Assembly (NCBI RefSeq): GCF_001514235.1 | Contig: NZ_KQ948929.1 | Location: 600,637 to 664,636, forward strand | DNA length: 64,000 nucleotides | Origin: Streptomyces caeruleatus | GTDB lineage: Bacteria > Actinomycetota > Actinomycetes > Streptomycetales > Streptomycetaceae | Direction of reading: 5' to 3' | In this document: positions 1 to 8,515 of the stretch, one piece after another | Position numbering within the stretch: position 1 is the first letter of the stretch | How the letters are laid out: every line of letters begins with the position of its first letter | Notes under the pieces: generated by a model | Seen by the model: only the letters and a program-made list of their open reading frames with translations | The model's database searches: none | What the model was told of the DNA's origin: nothing | Translations under genes and position numbers: made by a program

Positions 1-1
1 C

Positions 2-70
2 GGTGCGGCGGCAGCCGTCGTCGCCGCCCTCCTCCCCACACTGCACTTGCGCACCCGCTGGAGCCACTGA
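2..70 (+). CDS. C-terminal end of an upstream membrane protein, probably an MFS exporter (partial)
   Basis: The frame that ends with TGA at 68-70 is open to the window edge. It encodes an Ala/Val/Leu-rich hydrophobic stretch followed by a short basic tail ending in RTRWSH. This looks like the last membrane helix and cytoplasmic tail of a major facilitator protein. The stop overlaps the start of the next gene (ATGA), so the two are translationally coupled. Siderophore synthetase operons of this type usually include an MFS exporter, which fits. Only 22 residues are visible, so the family is inferred from context. Confidence 0.55.
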   Translation, partial: GAAAAVVAALLPTLHLRTRWSH

Positions 71-1815
71 TGCCCTCCCTGACCGACTCGCTCCATGAGC
101 AGGGCCGTACCCCCGTCACTCCCGCCGAACTGCCCACCGCGGACGAGGCGGTGGCCCACACCCTTCTCAACTGTCTGCTGCGCGAGGTGTCGGCGCCCGA
201 GCACCAGTCCGTGGTCGCGGACGGCCGGCTGCTGCTGCGGCTGCCCCGCCGTGGCGTCCTGCTGCGGGTCGCGCTGCGCCGTACGTCGCTGCTGGGCGCG
301 CACCGGTTCACGGGTCCGGTGGAGGAACAGCGGGGTGACGCGTGGGGTGCGGTGGACTGGCGGCGCCTCGCCGAGTACACCCACGACGAGCTGGCCCTGC
401 GGACGGGGGTGCGCAACGAGGAGTTCCTGGAGCAGGTCGCCTCCAGCCACGAGGCCGTCGACACGGCCCTCGCCGGCACGCGGCCGACGGGCCCCACGGA
501 CGACCGTCTGTCCACCTACATGAGGTCCGAACAGTCCCTCCTCTTCGGCCACCGCTTCCACCCCACGCCGAAGGCCCGCACCGGCGACCCGCGCGCCTGG
601 TCCGCCTACGCCCCCGAGGCCGGCGCCTCCTTCCCGCTGCGGCATCTCGCCGTCCGCGCCGACCTGATCGCCGAGGAGTACGCCGACCCGTCGGCCCTCG
701 CCCCGCTGGACCGTCAGCGCACGGACGTCCCGGACGGCTACCGCCTGCTGCCCGCCCACCCCTGGCAGTACGAGACGCTCCGCGAGCACCCCCTGCTGCG
801 CGCCGCGCTGGAGCGCGGTGACGTCCTGGACCTCGGCCCGGGCGGACAGCCGTTCGCCGCCACCGCGTCGGTGCGCACGTTGTACGACGGGGAGACGTTC
901 CTGAAGTTCAGCCTGAACGTGCGGATCACCAACTGCCTGCGCAAGAACAGCAGTTACGAGCTGTCCGGCGCCGTCGCCCTGACCCGCGTCCTGGCTCCGG
1001 CACTGGCCGACCTGGCCGAGCGTTTCCCCGGCAACGACATGCTCCGCGAGCCCGCCTATCGCACGCTCGCCCTGCCCGGCCCCGACGGCACGCCGGACCG
1101 CGAGCTGTTCGAGGGCTTCGGCGTGATCGTCCGCGAGGGCCTGCCCCGGCGGCTGGCGCCGGGCGCCACTCCCCTGCTGGCGGCGGCCGTCGCCGACGAG
1201 TACCCGTCCGGCCCCGCCCATCTCTCGGGTCTCCTGGCCGGGGCGGACGAGCAGACGGCCCTCGACTGGTGGACCGCCTATCTCGACCTGCTGCTCCCGC
1301 CCGTCCTGGCCGCCTACTTCGACCACGGACTGGTCCTGGAACCCCACCTCCAGAACGTCCTGATCTGCGTGGACGGCGAGGGCCGGCCCGTCCAGGTGCT
1401 CTTCCGCGACCTGGAGGGCACCAAGCTGGTCCCCGACCACCACGAGGACACCCTCGGCGCCCTGCCGCCCGAGGTCGCGGGCCCTCTGACGTACGACGCG
1501 CAGCGCGGCTGGGACCGTGTCGTGTACTGCCTGCTGGTCAACCACGTCGCCGAGGTGCTGGCCGCCCTCGCCGACCTGTACCCCCGGGCGGAGGCGGCGC
1601 TGTGGGGCCGGGTGCGTGTCACGCTGCGGGCGTACTCCGAGCGGTTCGGCTGCCCGCCGCGGCTGGCCGCCCTGCTCGCCGGGGTGCCGTTGCCCGCCAA
1701 GGCCAACCTTCTCACCCGCTGGGAGCGCAAGGCCGACCGGGAGGCGGGCTACGTCCGGCTGCCGTCGCCGCTCGCCGAGGACATCCAGCGCGACACGACC
1801 GGAGGCACGCGATGA
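70..1815 (+). CDS. IucA/IucC-family NRPS-independent siderophore synthetase
   Basis: This 581-residue protein belongs to the ATP-dependent family that condenses a carboxylate such as citrate with an amine or alcohol to build hydroxycarboxylate siderophores. Family motifs are visible in order: GHRFHPTPKARTG near residue 160, ASVRTL near 266, a KFSLNVRITNCLRKN block near 277-291, and EPHLQNVLI near 424. The last block lies in the C-terminal ferric-reductase-like part. Length matches family members. The gene starts in the stop of a probable exporter gene and ends in the start of a PLP decarboxylase gene (ATGA overlaps on both sides), so it is the middle of a tight operon. The exact substrates cannot be read from sequence. 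Iron control is likely, but the operon promoter lies outside the window. Confidence 0.93.
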   Translation: MPSLTDSLHEQGRTPVTPAELPTADEAVAHTLLNCLLREVSAPEHQSVVADGRLLLRLPRRGVLLRVALRRTSLLGAHRFTGPVEEQRGDAWGAVDWRRLAEYTHDELALRTGVRNEEFLEQVASSHEAVDTALAGTRPTGPTDDRLSTYMRSEQSLLFGHRFHPTPKARTGDPRAWSAYAPEAGASFPLRHLAVRADLIAEEYADPSALAPLDRQRTDVPDGYRLLPAHPWQYETLREHPLLRAALERGDVLDLGPGGQPFAATASVRTLYDGETFLKFSLNVRITNCLRKNSSYELSGAVALTRVLAPALADLAERFPGNDMLREPAYRTLALPGPDGTPDRELFEGFGVIVREGLPRRLAPGATPLLAAAVADEYPSGPAHLSGLLAGADEQTALDWWTAYLDLLLPPVLAAYFDHGLVLEPHLQNVLICVDGEGRPVQVLFRDLEGTKLVPDHHEDTLGALPPEVAGPLTYDAQRGWDRVVYCLLVNHVAEVLAALADLYPRAEAALWGRVRVTLRAYSERFGCPPRLAALLAGVPLPAKANLLTRWERKADREAGYVRLPSPLAEDIQRDTTGGTR

Positions 1816-3011
1816 CCCGGCCGACACCCGCGGTCCACGACCGGATCCTGTCCCTGCCGTCGACCGAACTACCCGCGTACGTCTACGACTTGACGGCACT
1901 GCGCGCCCACGCCTCCGCCGTCCGGGACGCCCTTCCCGAGCGGGTCGAGCTGTACTACGCCGCCAAGGCCAACCCGGAACCGGAGATCCTCGCCGCGCTC
2001 GGCCCGTACGTCGACGGCTACGAGGTCTCCTCGGGCGGCGAACTCGCCCATGTCGCCGAGGCGGTGCCGGGGCGCCCGCTCGCCTTCGGCGGTCCCGGCA
2101 AGACTCCGCAGGAGGTGACCGCCGCGCTGGCGGCGGGCACCGGGCGTTTCCACGTGGAGAGCGAGTACGAGCTGCGGATGCTGGCGGAGCTGGCGCGGCG
2201 GGTGGCGCCGGGTCGGCGGGTGGCGGTGCTGCCGCGCGTCAACCTGCCGGTGGCCGACGGGTCGTTGGCGGGCAGCTCGCTCGCGATGGGCGGCCGGCCG
2301 ACGCCGTTCGGCATGGATCCCGGTCAGGTCGGGCCGGTGCTCGCGGCGCTCACCGACGGCACGTATCCGCAGCTCGAACTGCGCGGTGTGCACGCCCACT
2401 TGGCCAGCGGCCTCGAAGCCCCGGCGCAGGTGGCGGTCGCCGAGTCCGTCGTCGCCTGGGCCACGGGCCTCGGGGTCCGGCTCGACGAGGTGAACGTCGG
2501 CGGCGGTATGCACGTCGACTACGGCGACCCGGAGCGCCGCTTCGACTGGACGGCCTACGGCGAGGGGCTCGCCCGGCTCACCGAGCGGCATCCGGAGCTG
2601 ACCCTGCGCATCGAGCCGGGTCGGGCGCTCACGGCGTACTGCGGCTGGTATGCCACCGAGGTGCTGGATGTGAAGCACAGCCACGGCGAGGAGTTCGCGG
2701 TCGTCCGGGGCGGCACGCACCATCTGCGGACCCCGGCGACCAAGGGGCACGACCAGCCGTGCTCCGTCCTGCCGGTGGACGCCTGGCCGCACCCCTGGCC
2801 GCGGCCGGCCGCCGACCGTGAGCGGGTCACGCTGGCCGGACAGCTGTGCACCCCGAAGGACGTCCTGGCCCGCCGGGTCCCGGCAGCCGGGCTGCGGGCC
2901 GGGGACCGGGTGGTGTTCGCGCTGGCGGGGGCGTACGCGTGGAACATCTCGCACCACGACTTCCTGATGCACCCCCGGCCCGGCTTCCACTTCCTGGACG
3001 CCACCGGGTAG
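1812..3011 (+). CDS. Type III PLP-dependent decarboxylase (LysA/SbnH-like) of the siderophore operon
   Basis: A 399-residue alanine-racemase-fold decarboxylase. The PLP lysine is K52 in YYAAKANP, the HAHLASG motif follows in the barrel, a GGG phosphate-binding loop sits in NVGGGMHVDYG, and the catalytic cysteine of the second subunit is C346 in GQLCTPKD. Diaminopimelate, ornithine and citryl-diamine decarboxylases share this layout. Overlap with the IucA/IucC gene (ATGA) argues for a role in siderophore assembly, as with SbnH in staphyloferrin B synthesis, rather than lysine synthesis. That role is inferred from position, and a diamine-supplying function is equally possible. A strong hairpin follows the gene at once. 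Confidence 0.88.
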   Translation: MTRPTPAVHDRILSLPSTELPAYVYDLTALRAHASAVRDALPERVELYYAAKANPEPEILAALGPYVDGYEVSSGGELAHVAEAVPGRPLAFGGPGKTPQEVTAALAAGTGRFHVESEYELRMLAELARRVAPGRRVAVLPRVNLPVADGSLAGSSLAMGGRPTPFGMDPGQVGPVLAALTDGTYPQLELRGVHAHLASGLEAPAQVAVAESVVAWATGLGVRLDEVNVGGGMHVDYGDPERRFDWTAYGEGLARLTERHPELTLRIEPGRALTAYCGWYATEVLDVKHSHGEEFAVVRGGTHHLRTPATKGHDQPCSVLPVDAWPHPWPRPAADRERVTLAGQLCTPKDVLARRVPAAGLRAGDRVVFALAGAYAWNISHHDFLMHPRPGFHFLDATG

Positions 3012-3038
3012 ACGGCACATCACTCTCGGCACACGCGC

Positions 3039-3068
3039 AAGGGCCGCCGGATCCATCCGGCGGCCCTT
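3039..3068. terminator. Hairpin terminator after the siderophore operon
   Basis: A perfect 13-bp stem (AAGGGCCGCCGGA with its complement) closes a 4-base TCCA loop 28 bases after the decarboxylase stop. The stem starts with AA and ends in TT, so it can act on both strands and may also serve the leftward gene that ends at 3101. Confidence 0.85.
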
Positions 3069-3100
3069 GGAACAGCGGTCGCGCAAGCGAGGGAGGCGAC

Positions 3101-3343
3101 CTAACCGAGCCGACCCAAACCCTTGACCTGGTCGAGGTGGCCCAGGTGCTGGGAGACCGGCGGAACCCGGTGCTTGTGCCGCTCGGGGATGCCGGTCGCG
3201 GCGAGCGAGTCGAGCGTGTTGACCGGATCGATCCGGCCGGCGATCGGGGCGTCCACTTCGGCGGCCCGCGCCATGGGTGCGGTGAGGCCGGTGAGACCGG
3301 CGGCGAGACCAACGGCCGCGACGATACGTCGTGTTGAGATCAT
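3101..3343 (-). CDS. Small secreted protein of unknown function
   Basis: An 80-residue protein that begins MISTRRIVAAVGLAAGLTG, with a signal peptide cleaved near APMARA-AE. The mature part is about 53 residues and rich in His, Gly and Leu (HKHRVPPVSQHLGHLDQ), with no cysteine. The ATG at 3343 is chosen because it opens the signal peptide and has GAGG just upstream; an in-frame extension of 18 codons has no such support. Streptomyces genomes commonly encode short secreted proteins of this style, but I do not recognise a named family. It converges on the siderophore operon and is probably a single-gene unit. Confidence 0.75.
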   Translation of the reverse strand: MISTRRIVAAVGLAAGLTGLTAPMARAAEVDAPIAGRIDPVNTLDSLAATGIPERHKHRVPPVSQHLGHLDQVKGLGRLG

Positions 3344-3513
3344 GTCCTCAGCAACGCGGGCGTCCGCCGCCGGACACGGCTGTGCCGCGCCGCTCACCCA
3401 CCAGGCCCAGCGCTCCGGCTGCGCTTGCCTGCTCCGGTACGACGGAGGACTCTCGAAGGTGAGGCCCTCGCGGCCGCCCCCTCTTCCTGCCGCGGGCCTC
3501 GGAGGAGGTCACC

Positions 3514-3879
3514 ATGGGCACTGCCGCACGCCCCTCGTTCGACACCGACATACTGCGCCGGGCCGTGGAAGGACGCACCCCGGAGACGCTTCTGTCGCTG
3601 TACACGGACGACGCGGAGATCCGCGTCGTGAACCGCAACGCCCAGCCCAGCCACCCGAAGGTGCTGCACGGCCGCGACGAGATCGCCGACATGCTCACCG
3701 ATGTCTACAGCCGCGACATGACGCACAAGCTGGAGGGATGCGTGGTCCAGGGTGACCGCGCGGCCTACAGCGAGTCCTGTGAGTACGCGGACGGGGTGCG
3801 CGTCCTGTCCGAGTCCATGATCACACTGCGCGACGGCAAGATCTCCCAGCAGATCATCGTCGAGGCCTGGGACGAGTAG
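3514..3879 (+). CDS. SnoaL/NTF2-like fold protein
   Basis: A 121-residue single-domain protein of the cone-shaped alpha+beta barrel (NTF2/SnoaL-like) type. N-terminal helices are followed by LYTDDAEIRVVNR, a HGRDEIADML helix, and C-terminal strands ending MITLRDGKISQQIIVEAWDE, the usual pattern for this superfamily. Members may be small hydrolases or isomerases, or ligand-binding proteins; nothing here fixes an activity. The start is supported by GGAGGAGG 6-13 bases upstream. The gene stands alone and is followed by a very strong bidirectional hairpin. Confidence 0.85.
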   Translation: MGTAARPSFDTDILRRAVEGRTPETLLSLYTDDAEIRVVNRNAQPSHPKVLHGRDEIADMLTDVYSRDMTHKLEGCVVQGDRAAYSESCEYADGVRVLSESMITLRDGKISQQIIVEAWDE

Positions 3880-3926
3880 AGGAGCGGGAGAGCACGAGCA
3901 GGGAGCGGCCGGGAGGAGAGGAAGCC

Positions 3927-3973
3927 GCCGGGGAGGGCCGGGCCGGTCGACTGCCGGCCCGGCCCTCCCCGGC
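3927..3973. terminator. Strong bidirectional terminator between convergent genes
   Basis: A perfect 20-bp GC-rich stem (arms 3927-3946 and 3954-3973) with a 7-base loop TCGACTG. It lies between the stop of the NTF2-like gene and the stop of the leftward AlaRS-like gene at 3975, so it can terminate both. Confidence 0.9.
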
Positions 3974-3974
3974 G

Positions 3975-5165
3975 TCAGGGCGTGCGGAGCGTCGTGACGA
4001 GGTCGCGGGGCAGTCCGTGGGTGTCATGGAGGTACCGGTAGTCCTCCTCGCTCAGCGGGCCGTCGAACCGTGACCCGCCCAGCACCCGGCGCCCCCGCTC
4101 CAGGAGCTTTTCGAACCGCCGCTCCTCGTCCAGCAGCACGTCGCGCACCCGCTCTGTCCCGCCGGGTTGCCGGAAGCGGTCCAGGGTGTGCCCGAGGAGC
4201 TCGGTCGGCAGGTCGGACAGAGTGCGTGAGGGGTCGTCGCGCCACAGCGTGGTCAGGACGCGGCGGGTCAGCCGGCGCAGGACGTAGCCGCGGCCGGTGT
4301 GGGACGGTCGTACGCCGTCGCCGAGCACGGCGATGCCGGAGCGCAGGTGGTCGCAGACCAGGCGCAGCGACGGCTCGTCGAGGTCCCACAGCGGTGGCAC
4401 GAGCCGCGTCCAGGGTTCGAAGAGGTCGCTGTCGTAGACGGAGTCGTGGCCCTGGAGGACCGTGGCGAGGCGTTCGAGTCCCATGCCCGTGTCGACGTTG
4501 GGCCGGCGCAGGGGTCGGAGGCTGCCGTCCTCCAGGCGGAGGTAGCGCATGCTCACGTGGTTCCACACCTCCACCCACCGCGGATCGGTGGTCGGGCTGC
4601 CCTGGGGCGGGGTGGCGGGGTCGCCGGTCCATACGAAGATCTCCGAGTCGGGGCCGCACAGGCCGACCGGGGCGTGGGACCACCAGTTGTCGTCGCCGGT
4701 CCGCTCCACGCGCACGCCCAACTCGTGCCAGGTGTCGGAGGCCTCGTCGTCGGGGCCCACCTGGTCGTCTCCGCCGAAGACGGTGGCGTACATCCGCTCC
4801 GGTGGGATGCCGAATCCGTCGCGCAACAGCTCGTGGCCCAGGCGCAGGCTCCGGGTATGGCCGTAGTCGCCCAGGGACCAGGAGCCGAGCATCTCGAACA
4901 CGGTCAGATGGGTGCGGTCGCCGACCTCGTCGAGGTCGGTCGTGCGCAGACAGCGCTGGACGCCGGCCAGGCGTCGCCCCTGTGGATGCGGGCGGCCTTC
5001 CAGGTAGGGCGTGAGCGGATGCATGCCCGAGGTGGTGAAGAGCACGGGGTCGGTGGGTGGGGGCAGGAGGGTGGCGCCGGTGAGCAGTTCATGTCCGCGC
5101 TCACGGAAGTAGTCGGTGAAGGTGCGGACGATCCGGTCGGTGGTCATCGGGTTGATCGTGTTCAT
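3975..5165 (-). CDS. Alanyl-tRNA synthetase-like protein lacking the editing and C-Ala domains
   Basis: A 396-residue protein matching the N-terminal half of AlaRS. The class II catalytic core is present: the opening TTDRIVRTFTDYFRERGHE, LFTTSGMHPL, the EMLGSWSLGDY segment, and motif 3 GMGLERL near residues 224-231. The tRNA-recognition helical part follows. The protein stops just after YRYLHDTHGLPRDLV, the point where full AlaRS (about 880 residues) goes on into the editing domain. It is therefore an AlaRS body without proofreading. It could charge tRNA-Ala for a special purpose or activate alanine for another acceptor; the sequence does not decide. The first ATG is favoured because GAAGGA lies upstream. 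Nothing adjacent shares an obvious pathway. Confidence 0.85.
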   Translation of the reverse strand: MNTINPMTTDRIVRTFTDYFRERGHELLTGATLLPPPTDPVLFTTSGMHPLTPYLEGRPHPQGRRLAGVQRCLRTTDLDEVGDRTHLTVFEMLGSWSLGDYGHTRSLRLGHELLRDGFGIPPERMYATVFGGDDQVGPDDEASDTWHELGVRVERTGDDNWWSHAPVGLCGPDSEIFVWTGDPATPPQGSPTTDPRWVEVWNHVSMRYLRLEDGSLRPLRRPNVDTGMGLERLATVLQGHDSVYDSDLFEPWTRLVPPLWDLDEPSLRLVCDHLRSGIAVLGDGVRPSHTGRGYVLRRLTRRVLTTLWRDDPSRTLSDLPTELLGHTLDRFRQPGGTERVRDVLLDEERRFEKLLERGRRVLGGSRFDGPLSEEDYRYLHDTHGLPRDLVTTLRTP

Positions 5166-5454
5166 CGCGGGTTCCTTCGGTCATGGGACCGGAAAGAGCC
5201 GCGGAACGGGTGCGACCGGGAGGGAGAAGGCGCACGTACACCGGCGGTCCGTTTCCGGCCGCCGGGAGGGGTGGGATCAGGCGTCGGCAGCCGTCGAGCG
5301 GGGCGCTCGCGCGGCTGCGGTGTGGCTGTGCCTGATGACCTTCACGGGCTCGACGCTAACAGTCCGCGTCGGAACCGTCGCCGGATTTTCCGCCGCCCCC
5401 GGACGCAGGCGCGGATCGCGCTTGAGCGGGCCTGGTCCGGGATACCCGGGGGCC

Positions 5455-6501
5455 ATGACCCGACTACTCAGATCCCGGCACAAGGATCAGCCGGCGCGGG
5501 ACGAGCCGGCGCCCCAGAGCTTCGGCCCGGATCCGCAGGTGGAGCGGCAGGCGCCGGACTCGCCGACCGAACTGCCGAAGCGATCGTGGTGGGCGGCGCT
5601 GAAGGGCACCCTGCGGGAGTTCAAGGACGACGAGCTGACCGACCGCGCGGCGGCCCTGACCTACTACAGCGTGCTGTCGCTGTTCCCGGCCCTGCTGGTG
5701 CTGGTGTCCCTGCTCGGTCTGGTCGGCAGGTCGGCCACCGACAAGGTCCTGCAGAACATCAACGAGCTGGCGCCCGGCTCGGCCCGCGACATCCTGACAC
5801 GCGCGGTGGAGCAGCTGCAGGGCAACGGCGGCCTCGGCTCCGTCATGGCCGTCGTCGGCCTCGTCCTCGCGGTGTGGTCGGCCTCCGGCTACGTGGCGGC
5901 CTTCATCCGCACCTCGAACGCCGTCTACGACATCCCCGAGGGGCGCCCGGCGTGGAAGATCCTGCCGATCCGCCTCGGGGTGACCGTCGCCCTCATGGTG
6001 CTGGCCCTGCTCAGCGCGCTGATCGTCGTCTTCACCGGCTCCCTGGCCCGGCAGGTCGGCTCCACCCTGGGCATCGGCGACACGGCCCTGACGGTCTGGT
6101 CGATCGCCAAGTGGCCGGTCCTGGCGGTCCTGGTGACCACCATGATCGCGATCCTGTACTGGGCGGCCCCGAACGCCAAGGTGCGCGGCTTCCGGTGGAT
6201 CACCCCGGGCAGCTGCCTCGCCCTGGTGATCTGGCTGCTCGCCTCCGCCGGCTTCGCGTTCTACGTCGCCAACTTCGCCTCCTACAACAAGACCTACGGC
6301 ACCATGGCCGGCGTGATCGTGTTCCTGGTCTGGCTGTGGGTCGGCAACCTCGCCATCCTGCTCGGCCTGGAGTTCGACGCCGAGGCGGCACGACAGCGTG
6401 TCATCGCCGGTGGCCATCCACCCGACGACGAGCCCTATGCGACACCGCGCGACACCCGCGCCTGGGACGAGCAGGACCGGCGACGGCTGCGAGGCCGATG
6501 A
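5455..6501 (+). CDS. YihY/BrkB-family inner-membrane protein
   Basis: A 348-residue integral membrane protein. A polar N-terminal tail of about 45 residues is followed by the family's DDELTDRAAALTYYSVLSLFPALL opening, split here as the entry to the first helix. Six hydrophobic segments follow, with an NAKVRGFRWITPG loop and a final GVIVFLVWLWVGNLAILLG helix. The family was once called ribonuclease BN in error; its transport or envelope role is unsettled. The start at 5455 is preceded by GGGGG; the frame is open further upstream but would run into the divergent AlaRS-like gene. The 289-base gap to that gene should hold both promoters, though I see no convincing hexamers. Confidence 0.88.
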   Translation: MTRLLRSRHKDQPARDEPAPQSFGPDPQVERQAPDSPTELPKRSWWAALKGTLREFKDDELTDRAAALTYYSVLSLFPALLVLVSLLGLVGRSATDKVLQNINELAPGSARDILTRAVEQLQGNGGLGSVMAVVGLVLAVWSASGYVAAFIRTSNAVYDIPEGRPAWKILPIRLGVTVALMVLALLSALIVVFTGSLARQVGSTLGIGDTALTVWSIAKWPVLAVLVTTMIAILYWAAPNAKVRGFRWITPGSCLALVIWLLASAGFAFYVANFASYNKTYGTMAGVIVFLVWLWVGNLAILLGLEFDAEAARQRVIAGGHPPDDEPYATPRDTRAWDEQDRRRLRGR

Positions 6502-6559
6502 CGGCGGGCGTACACGCAAGGCACTGTCCGGGGCCCGCGCCGCCTCCGTTAGGGTGGGC

Positions 6560-6650
6560 CGCGGGCCGTGACTGGCGCTGAGGTGGAGTACCACCGGGGA
6601 GCGGCCCCTGGAGAAGTCGACGTGGAGTCGATGCCGTGCGCCTGGGCGAA
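6560..6650 (+). promoter_or_regulatory. ZTP (pfl) riboswitch upstream of folD
   Basis: The conserved blocks of the ZTP/ZMP aptamer are present and in order: GTGACTGGCG at 6568-6577, ACCACCGGGGAGCG at 6590-6603 and the pseudoknot segment CCGTGCGCCTGGGC at 6634-6647. This RNA senses the folate-stress alarmone ZTP and its precursor ZMP and commonly precedes folD, purH and other one-carbon genes. The aptamer ends 26 bases before the folD start. No separate terminator stem is obvious, so control may act on ribosome access to the AGGAG at 6665. Confidence 0.88.
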
Positions 6651-6675
6651 CCGGACTACAGCCCAGGAGTGGATC

Positions 6676-7524
6676 ATGTCTCAGGCAAGGATCATGGACG
6701 GCACCGCGCTCGCCCGGCGGATCGTGGAGGAGACCGCCGAGAAGGCGGCCGACCTCACCGCGCGCACCGGCACCGCGCCCTGTCTCGCGACGGTGCTGGT
6801 CGGCGAGGACCCCGCGTCCGTGACGTACGTCCGTATGAAGCAGAACCGCTGCCGCAAGGCCGGTATCGAGTCCCGGCACGTGGCCCTGCCCGCCGGCACG
6901 ACCACCGGGGAACTGGTCGGCACGCTGCGCGAGCTGTCGGCCGACCCCGGCGTGCACGGCATCCTGCTCCAGCACCCGATGGGCCCGCACATCGACGAGC
7001 GGGCGGCGTTCGAGGCGATCACGCCGGAGAAGGACGTCGACGGTGTCACCTTCGCGTCGTTCGCGACGATGAGCTTCGGGCTGCCGGGGTTCGTGTCGTG
7101 CACGCCGGGCGGGATCATGCGGCTGCTCGACGAGTACGGCGTCGACCCGGCCGGCCGGCGTGCCGTGGTCGTCGGCCGCAGCGCGATCCTCGGCAAGCCG
7201 GCCGGCATGCTGCTCCTGGCCCGCGACGCGACGGTGACGTACTGCCACTCCCGTACGGCTGACCTGTCCGCGGCCGTGCGAGAGGCGGACATCGTGGTCG
7301 CCGCCGTGGGCCGGGCCCGGCTGATCCGGGGGCAGGACATCAAGCCCGGCGCCGTCGTCGTCGACGCCGGTTACAACGCCGGGAACGTCGGCGACGTCGA
7401 CTTCGACTCGGCCGTGGAGCGGGCCTCGCTGATCACGCCGGTGCCGGGCGGCGTCGGTCCGATGACGATCGCCACGCTGCTGGAGCAGACGGTGGACGCG
7501 GCCGCCCGCCAGCTCGGGGTGTGA
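6676..7524 (+). CDS. folD: Bifunctional methylene-THF dehydrogenase / methenyl-THF cyclohydrolase
   Basis: A 282-residue FolD protein that interconverts methylene-, methenyl- and formyl-tetrahydrofolate with NADP. The catalytic lysine is K55 in YVRMKQNRC, PEKDVDG is intact, and the NADP-binding VVGRSAILGKPAGML and PVPGGVGPMT segments are present. It departs from the common family in two places: LLQHPMGP replaces the usual QLPLP, and the loop after DVDG is TFASFATMSFG rather than the typical HPxNxG type. It may therefore be a second FolD specialised for a condition signalled by ZTP. The start has AGGAG 7-11 bases upstream. A ZTP riboswitch directly precedes it. Confidence 0.92.
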   Translation: MSQARIMDGTALARRIVEETAEKAADLTARTGTAPCLATVLVGEDPASVTYVRMKQNRCRKAGIESRHVALPAGTTTGELVGTLRELSADPGVHGILLQHPMGPHIDERAAFEAITPEKDVDGVTFASFATMSFGLPGFVSCTPGGIMRLLDEYGVDPAGRRAVVVGRSAILGKPAGMLLLARDATVTYCHSRTADLSAAVREADIVVAAVGRARLIRGQDIKPGAVVVDAGYNAGNVGDVDFDSAVERASLITPVPGGVGPMTIATLLEQTVDAAARQLGV

Positions 7525-7533
7525 CGGCTCCGG

Positions 7534-8515
7534 TCAGCGCATCCAGGCGCTGTACGACATCACGTCGCCGGCCTTGACGCCGTACTCCGGCTCCGCCTCG
7601 GTGAAGGTGGTCTCCAGCCCGAGTACGGCCCCGGTGACCGGGTCCATGATCAGCATCTGGCGGGAGCCTGACCCGTCGTACACGTACGCCTGCCCCCGCC
7701 GTCCGAGCCGGTCCGTCACCTGCCCGACCGGGCTGAGCCCCTCCGTGTCCGCGAGCAGCCGTGCGAGGGCGGCCGACTCGCGGGCGCCGGGGGTCCAGGT
7801 GTCGAGGAGCGTCGCGACGGCGTGGAGGAGCTCGCCGGTGTTCAGCGCCGTCCTGCTGTACTCGGCCTCCTGGAGGTAGGCGCGCAGCCGGGCGACGTCG
7901 GTGGGGGGGGTGGCGACTGCGGCGGCGCGTCGCTCCAACTGGGCGGATAGGTCTGCCTCCTGAGGACGTGGCCGTCCTCGACGAGTTGTCCCTCGCCGCC
8001 GAGGACCAGGCGGCCCGGGTGGCGGGGGTCGGTCGCCACGACGATCTCCGTGTGGCTGTCGTCGGCGTGCCAGCGCACGATGCGCTCCTCGGGGAGCGTG
8101 ATCGGCGGCTTGCGTCGCTCATGCCCATGCTCCACGTCTGCACGTGGGTGCCCTTGCGGAGCTTCGGCGTCACGTCGGCCGCGGCTGCCCGGGCCCGCTC
8201 GGCCATGATCCCCAGGGGTACGGGGGTGGAGTCGGCCTGCACGAGCAGCGGGCGGGGTGCGGCGACGGCGGGTGCGGTCGTCCGGCCGCTGAACAGCAGG
8301 GCCGACACGAGCGCGGCGACGACGGCCGTGGCGGCGAGGCCCCAGGCCAGCCGGGTGCGGCGGCGCTGCGAAGAGGGCGCGGACACCGTGGCGTGTTCGT
8401 GCAGCAGCCGGTCGAGGTGCCGTTCGGCGTGGTGGTCGAGGGGGCCGTCGCCGAAGTGGGGGCCGTCGACCGGGACGGGGTTGGCGTGGCGCAGCAGTTC
8501 GAGTTCGTCATCCAT
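7534..8515 (-). pseudogene. CU044_5270-family membrane-anchored protein, broken by two frameshifts
   Basis: Three reading frames together spell one protein. The N-terminal piece starts at 8515 (MDDELELLRHANPV) with one membrane helix near residues 56-76 (LAWGLAATAVVAALVSALLF). It shifts frame near 8117-8125, continues with PITLPEERIVRWHADDSHTE, and shifts again near 7905-7945 into TDVARLRAYLQEAEYS, running to a stop at 7534. The second break lies at or near a run of eight C residues (minus strand). Family members are actinobacterial, usually follow an ECF sigma factor gene and may act as its regulator; function is not established. Overlap with the sigma scrap at 8508-8576 keeps the usual coupling. 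True decay or sequencing error are both possible. Confidence 0.75.

Noticed and set aside
4299..6581. 760-codon plus-strand frame over the AlaRS-like and YihY genes
   Set aside because: It is a shadow frame; the AlaRS-like and YihY proteins in other frames show clear family motifs.
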